Below, in pieces: positions 60,293-64,000 of a stretch of DNA of 64,000 nt. The notes beneath the pieces are model-generated. The model saw only the letters and a list, made by a program, of their open reading frames with translations, did no database searches and was not told where the DNA came from. The translations under genes and the position numbers were made by a program. The stretch is from Pseudoalteromonas haloplanktis ATCC 14393 (GTDB taxonomy: Bacteria; Pseudomonadota; Gammaproteobacteria; Enterobacterales; Alteromonadaceae): positions 62,001 through 126,000 of the forward strand of contig NZ_AHCA01000012.1 of the NCBI RefSeq assembly GCF_000238355.1. Direction: 5' to 3'. Within the stretch, counting starts at the first letter, position 1; each line of letters opens with the position of its first letter.

Positions 60293-61231
60293 TTAACAGG
60301 TGTGTTCTAGGCACAATTCTTTGAGCTGTATTTTGGCTTTGTGGTTATTCTGCTTAGCTGCTTGTTGATACCAATAAATAGCCTGCGTTATATCTCTCTC
60401 TACCCCTTCACCATCGCGATACATTTGTGCTGTATTAAGTTGGCCCCACTGTGAGCCTTCCTTACTGGCGAGTAAAAAGTTCTCAAAGGCATCTTTGAAT
60501 AAACCATCTTTGTAGTAAAGAATACCTTGTTGGTTATTTTTATTCAGCTTTACCCCTTCGTATAAAGGTTTGGGTCGTGGGGGAAACATCACAAAACCGC
60601 CATACAAACTATATGCGTAAGGGCGTAATACATCATAAATCGTACCTTCGTCATACAATCGTTGTACTTCACTTCGGGGTAAGGTTAATGTCTTTGAAGA
60701 AAAGTAATCTTTTTGCACCAATAAACTAGTGCGCATCGCCATTGTAATTGCATTATCACGCTTATAGCGATAGTTGCTTATTTGAAAGGTAATAAACTTT
60801 TCGTCGAACTCGAGAATTTGCGCCACCTTCAAGTTTTCTGGGCGTAATGGCTCATGAGAGAATTTATCAGCCTTTACTAAATAAGTGTCATAGGCTTGCG
60901 GATTATTGAGGATCGTTTGTTGTAAGGCTAATTTTGCATGATGCTGATTATAAAAAAACACCAATAACCATAGTAATAATAGTGAGCCGATAAAGTATTT
61001 CACTAATGATATTTTTTCGAGAATAGGTAAATTTTTTAACGGTACTGCTGCTGTGTATTGGCATTGATTGCACTGAAATTGATAACACCATGCCAAAGGT
61101 ATTAAGGGGATAATTGCAAAACGTAAAAATCGGCTGTGGTTTTTTAGCTGGTAGTCGTTACTTTGACAGCAAGGGCAGGTTGTTCTTTGACTAAAAGAAG
61201 ATAATGAATCACAGGTATTAAAAAGTAGCAT
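60293..61231 (-). CDS. zinc-ribbon membrane protein with C-terminal Sel1 repeat
   Basis: A 312-residue protein of unrecognised family. The N-terminus has two CxxC pairs (CPCC about 19-22 and CNQC about 54-57), forming a probable zinc ribbon, followed by one membrane helix at about 79-95. The middle region (about 100-240) shows no recognised domain. The end has a Sel1-like repeat (about 265-300, WGQLNTAQMYRDGEGVERD and AIYWYQQAA). AGGAGGG precedes the ATG by six bases. Function unknown; Sel1 repeats mediate protein contacts. Confidence 0.75.
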   Translation of the reverse strand: MLLFNTCDSLSSFSQRTTCPCCQSNDYQLKNHSRFLRFAIIPLIPLAWCYQFQCNQCQYTAAVPLKNLPILEKISLVKYFIGSLLLLWLLVFFYNQHHAKLALQQTILNNPQAYDTYLVKADKFSHEPLRPENLKVAQILEFDEKFITFQISNYRYKRDNAITMAMRTSLLVQKDYFSSKTLTLPRSEVQRLYDEGTIYDVLRPYAYSLYGGFVMFPPRPKPLYEGVKLNKNNQQGILYYKDGLFKDAFENFLLASKEGSQWGQLNTAQMYRDGEGVERDITQAIYWYQQAAKQNNHKAKIQLKELCLEHTC

Positions 61232-61310
61232 TAGGGCCCTCCTTGCGTTTACTTATTAAAATAGAGTAAAGAGGGCCCAGAGCAAAGCGGTAAACTGTAA
61301 GTAAATATGT

Positions 61311-62708
61311 TTACTTGGCAGGCTTGGCTTTGATGGTTGTTTTAGCGTCTGCTGCCATCAATGCAAATACAGCATACGCCGCGGTATTTTGCTTAAGCTT
61401 AGCTGGATCTACTTTATCAAGCGTATCATCAGCAGTGTGATGATAGTCAAAGTAGTCAGTGCCATCTTGATGCAGTTCAAAAATTGGTGCACTGGTGGCA
61501 TTTTTCAGTGGAATTAAGTCAGGCCCGCCATTGGCGCTATTTTTGCCAATGTACTCTACGTTAAGTGGTGCAAGCTGTTGAGCTATCGCACGTACTACTG
61601 GTAGTGATGCTGCAGATACATTTGATTCAAAACCATACACAACATCAGCACCAAAGTCTGACTCAGCCGCTGCTACAATATTATCAAGCTCCTTAGCATG
61701 CTGCTTAAAGTACGCTTTAGCACCCCATAAACCAAGCTCTTCAGCGGCAAATAACACCACACGTATACTGCGCTTAGGGCGCTTTATTTCGCTGATATGT
61801 TTGGCTGCCGCCATTGTTAATGCAACACCTGCACCATCATCTAATGCGCCAGTGCCTAAATCCCAAGAATCTAAATGGCCGCCAATGAGTACATATTGTT
61901 CTGGATTTTGCGTACCATTGAACTGGCCGATCACATTGTAACCCGTGCCTTGTCCGCGATCTTCTGTTTGTACATTGATATTAACGGTGACGCTTTTACC
62001 GAGTGCGATAAGGCGCGCTATTTGATCGGCATCAGGGTTGGCAATGGTCACATTAGGAATTTTGGTTACGCCATCTTTGTAATGACTGCCGCCGGTATGT
62101 GCAAAACGGTGGTGGGCAGTGCTGACTGAGCGCATCATGTAACCAATCGCGCCTTTCTTAGCTGCTTCAACAGAGCCTGTTGAGCGTGCGCGCACAGCAG
62201 GACCGTAGCCGTTACCATCAATATGGCGGTTCATACGGTAATTAATATAAGCAATTTTGCCTTTTAAGCTATTTGCAGGCGCTGCGATAAGCTCATCTAG
62301 GGTTTCAAACAATACCACTTCAGCAGTAATACCGTCTTTTGGTGTGCTTACGCTGTGGCCAAGTGCGGTTAGATGCAGTGGTTGCTCGCTTGGCGTTAAT
62401 ATTTTGCCGCTTTCGCTAAAGCGTCGCCACTCAGGAAATGTTGCTTCTTCAAGCCATACTTTATCAAATCCTAGCTCTTTAAATTTAGCTTGCGCCCATG
62501 CAACGGCTTTTTTATCGTTTTCAGTACCTGGTAAGCGTGGACCAACTTCGGTGGTTAGAGATTCAAGTAATTGATAGCTTAAGTCACTGCTGCTGGCATT
62601 TGTTCTAAGCTCTGCAACTTGCTGAAGTTGTTTCTCGGTAAACTCAGGCGCAGCGGCGCTGACTAAAAAACTACTGGTAAGTAGTAATCCTGTGATGATT
62701 TTTTTCAT
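61311..62708 (-). CDS. M28 family zinc aminopeptidase with PA insert
   Basis: A 465-residue exported peptidase (signal peptide about 1-19). A PA-type insert lies at about 110-250. The di-zinc site shows H278 and D280 (GGHLDSWD), D290 (GALDDGAG) and E323/E324 (AAEELG), with a late His in YFDYHHTADD. This is the pattern of M28 carboxy/aminopeptidases such as plasma glutamate carboxypeptidase-like enzymes. It probably removes single residues from imported peptides in the periplasm. AAGGTCA is five bases from the ATG. It lies downstream of the TonB receptor gene on the same strand, with a terminator between. Confidence 0.92.
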   Translation of the reverse strand: MKKIITGLLLTSSFLVSAAAPEFTEKQLQQVAELRTNASSSDLSYQLLESLTTEVGPRLPGTENDKKAVAWAQAKFKELGFDKVWLEEATFPEWRRFSESGKILTPSEQPLHLTALGHSVSTPKDGITAEVVLFETLDELIAAPANSLKGKIAYINYRMNRHIDGNGYGPAVRARSTGSVEAAKKGAIGYMMRSVSTAHHRFAHTGGSHYKDGVTKIPNVTIANPDADQIARLIALGKSVTVNINVQTEDRGQGTGYNVIGQFNGTQNPEQYVLIGGHLDSWDLGTGALDDGAGVALTMAAAKHISEIKRPKRSIRVVLFAAEELGLWGAKAYFKQHAKELDNIVAAAESDFGADVVYGFESNVSAASLPVVRAIAQQLAPLNVEYIGKNSANGGPDLIPLKNATSAPIFELHQDGTDYFDYHHTADDTLDKVDPAKLKQNTAAYAVFALMAADAKTTIKAKPAK

Positions 62709-62789
62709 TATTGACCTTGGCTTGTTAGATATTTACTGGCTATTTAACCATTAAATGAGTCACTTAAAAAATACAATGAGATAAAAAGC

Positions 62790-62825
62790 AAAAAGCCCGC
62801 ACTTTTCGCAAAGTACGGGCTTTTT
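62790..62825 (-). terminator. terminator downstream of the TonB-dependent receptor gene
   Basis: AAAAGCCCG pairs with CGGGCTTTT around an ACTTT/AAAGT inner stem and TCGC loop; A-rich on the left and T-rich on the right. It starts 14 bp past the receptor stop. Confidence 0.85.
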
Positions 62826-62839
62826 AAGGGGTATTAACC

Positions 62840-64000
62840 TTAGAAGTTAAATTGTGCAGCTAAACGTAAGTTAGTACCTTCGCCAACGGTGACATTATTG
62901 TCACCACCACCGCCTAGGTAGTCTGTATCAAATAAGTTTTCTACATTAAGGCGTAGGTTTATATCGGTATTGCTAACATTAAACTTATACGTTGCACCCA
63001 CATCAACACGCGTGTATGCATCTTTAGTGATGGTGTTGGCGCTATCTGCGAAGCGTTCGCCTTCATAAAACGCACCTGCATTAAAAGCAATGGCATCGTT
63101 TAACTCGTAACGAGTCCAAAGCGAAGCAGACCATTTAGGGACATCTGTAGGGCGAGCGCCTCCTTGAACATATTCAGCATCAAGGTACATAGTAGAAGCC
63201 ATAACAAATAAACGGTCAGTTGCTGCACCTTGCGCACCTAGCTCAAAACCTTTATGACGTTGTTCACCGGCTTGTGTTGTGATTGTTTCAATATCACCCA
63301 CTGGATTATCTAGTTGCTCGGTGATCAAGGTGCCTGTTTTACTGATATCAAATAATGCACTGCTTAGCATTAAGCGGTCATCAAACAACTGCCACTTGAT
63401 ACCAATTTCTTTTTGTTCAGAAGTTACTGCGTCTAACTTCATACCGTTATTGATATCACTTTCATTAATTAATGTATCACTGCTTTGTGGTTCAAAGCCT
63501 TCAGAATAGCTTCCATATACAGTAGCTGACGCATTTGGATGATATAACACTCCAAATTTAGGTACGAAAGACTCGTTATCAGCGCCTTCTTTGTTTTGTT
63601 TATCAAAACGGCCACCAAGTGATACTTGCCACTCTGGTGAGAAAGTAATTAAATCTTGGAAGTACACGCCGTAAAAATCATACTCAGATTCACTTTTTGT
63701 CGGATCTGATTTGTAGCTTATGTCTGGGCGCGTTGGCTCAGTTTGGCCTGCTGAATAAAAAATCGAATCACTTGAAGTACGTAATTGTCCGTAGTAGTAA
63801 TCAAGAGAGTTGGCGCCAATTAATAATTGGTGCTGAACGCCTGCGGTTTCAAACTCACCGATAAAATCAATAAATGCGGTTGTAAACTGCCAATCGTCAA
63901 AACGGTCATAAGGGCGTGATTCATAGCTATCGCCTTCCATAAAGTCTGATGGTTTACGTGCAGCTGATTCAAAGCGTTGACGCTCAAACGTTTGCTCGTT
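62840..64000 (-). CDS. TonB-dependent siderophore-type receptor, C-terminal part (5' end outside window)
   Basis: The open frame runs through the window edge; about 386 codons of beta-barrel are visible and the plug domain is missing. Alternating aromatic strands such as SLGGRFDKQ and YGSYSEGFEP, the ELGAQG segment and the terminal LRLAAQFNF with a final Phe are typical of outer-membrane TonB-dependent receptors of the siderophore group. An internal ATG at 63940 is not the start. Ligand cannot be told from this part. The terminator is just downstream. Confidence 0.9.
   Translation of the reverse strand, partial: NEQTFERQRFESAARKPSDFMEGDSYESRPYDRFDDWQFTTAFIDFIGEFETAGVQHQLLIGANSLDYYYGQLRTSSDSIFYSAGQTEPTRPDISYKSDPTKSESEYDFYGVYFQDLITFSPEWQVSLGGRFDKQNKEGADNESFVPKFGVLYHPNASATVYGSYSEGFEPQSSDTLINESDINNGMKLDAVTSEQKEIGIKWQLFDDRLMLSSALFDISKTGTLITEQLDNPVGDIETITTQAGEQRHKGFELGAQGAATDRLFVMASTMYLDAEYVQGGARPTDVPKWSASLWTRYELNDAIAFNAGAFYEGERFADSANTITKDAYTRVDVGATYKFNVSNTDINLRLNVENLFDTDYLGGGGDNNVTVGEGTNLRLAAQFNF

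Overview
This window is ordinary chromosome from a marine gammaproteobacterium, most likely Pseudoalteromonas or a close Alteromonadales relative. The signs are a moderately low G+C composition judged by eye, many exported peptidases, many c-di-GMP and two-component proteins, and the classic gammaproteobacterial cluster hemC-hemD/X-hemY / cyaY-lptM-lysA-dapF-DUF484-xerC-yigB. I saw no rRNA, tRNA, CRISPR array, prophage or intact insertion sequence. Species assignment is inference; no database was searched.

Layout. 1-1.6 kb: 3' part of a cytochrome b561 gene, convergent with cytochrome c', then a DUF2721 membrane protein. 1.8-8.6 kb: a 1464-residue secreted subtilase with cadherin-like repeats and a GlyGly-CTERM-like tail, then an oligopeptidase B-like lipoprotein. 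8.6-12.3 kb: a minus-strand cluster of two spondin-domain exported proteins, a response regulator and a histidine kinase. A perfect FNR-type site lies between this cluster and a DUF4870 gene. 13-16.8 kb: yqaA, the folM-folE-folX tetrahydromonapterin operon, nadE and yceH. 16.8-23.8 kb: a hybrid kinase, a penicillin-acylase-family hydrolase and a diguanylate cyclase. 24-26.9 kb: a GNAT-nitrilase fusion coupled to a guanidinium exporter (gdx), then a DMT transporter. 27.2-30.4 kb: a BlaR1/BlaI-type pair with operator boxes, rluF-like, GNAT and HopJ-family genes.

30.4-44.9 kb is the conserved core. A minus-strand operon (lptM, lysA, dapF, DUF484, xerC, yigB, a retropepsin-like protease, hopJ) diverges from a plus-strand run (cyaY, esterase, DUF2914, hemC, fused hemD-hemX, hemY, MASE1 hybrid kinase). 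cyaA, which separates these groups in E. coli, is not here. 45-50.4 kb: add, a CBS protein, a WYL regulator with a small alpha/beta-barrel protein, a decayed MNT/HEPN toxin-antitoxin remnant, fre and ubiD. 50.5-58.1 kb: a PAS-GGDEF-EAL protein, a chemoreceptor, an MliC-type lysozyme inhibitor, DUF808, a 162-bp fold-back repeat, and an AztD-like His-rich lipoprotein behind two Zur-like boxes. 58.3-64 kb: an S9 peptidase, a zinc-ribbon/Sel1 membrane protein, an M28 peptidase and the C-terminal part of a TonB-dependent siderophore-type receptor cut by the window edge.

How the genes fit together: much of the window serves polymer breakdown outside the cytoplasm (S8, two S9, M28 and penicillin-acylase-type hydrolases) and signalling (three kinases, two c-di-GMP proteins, one chemoreceptor). 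The rest is core cofactor, cell-wall and lysine metabolism. The least understood parts are the spondin/two-component cluster, the putative Zur-controlled AztD-like protein, the GNAT-nitrilase/Gdx pair and the toxin-antitoxin remnant.
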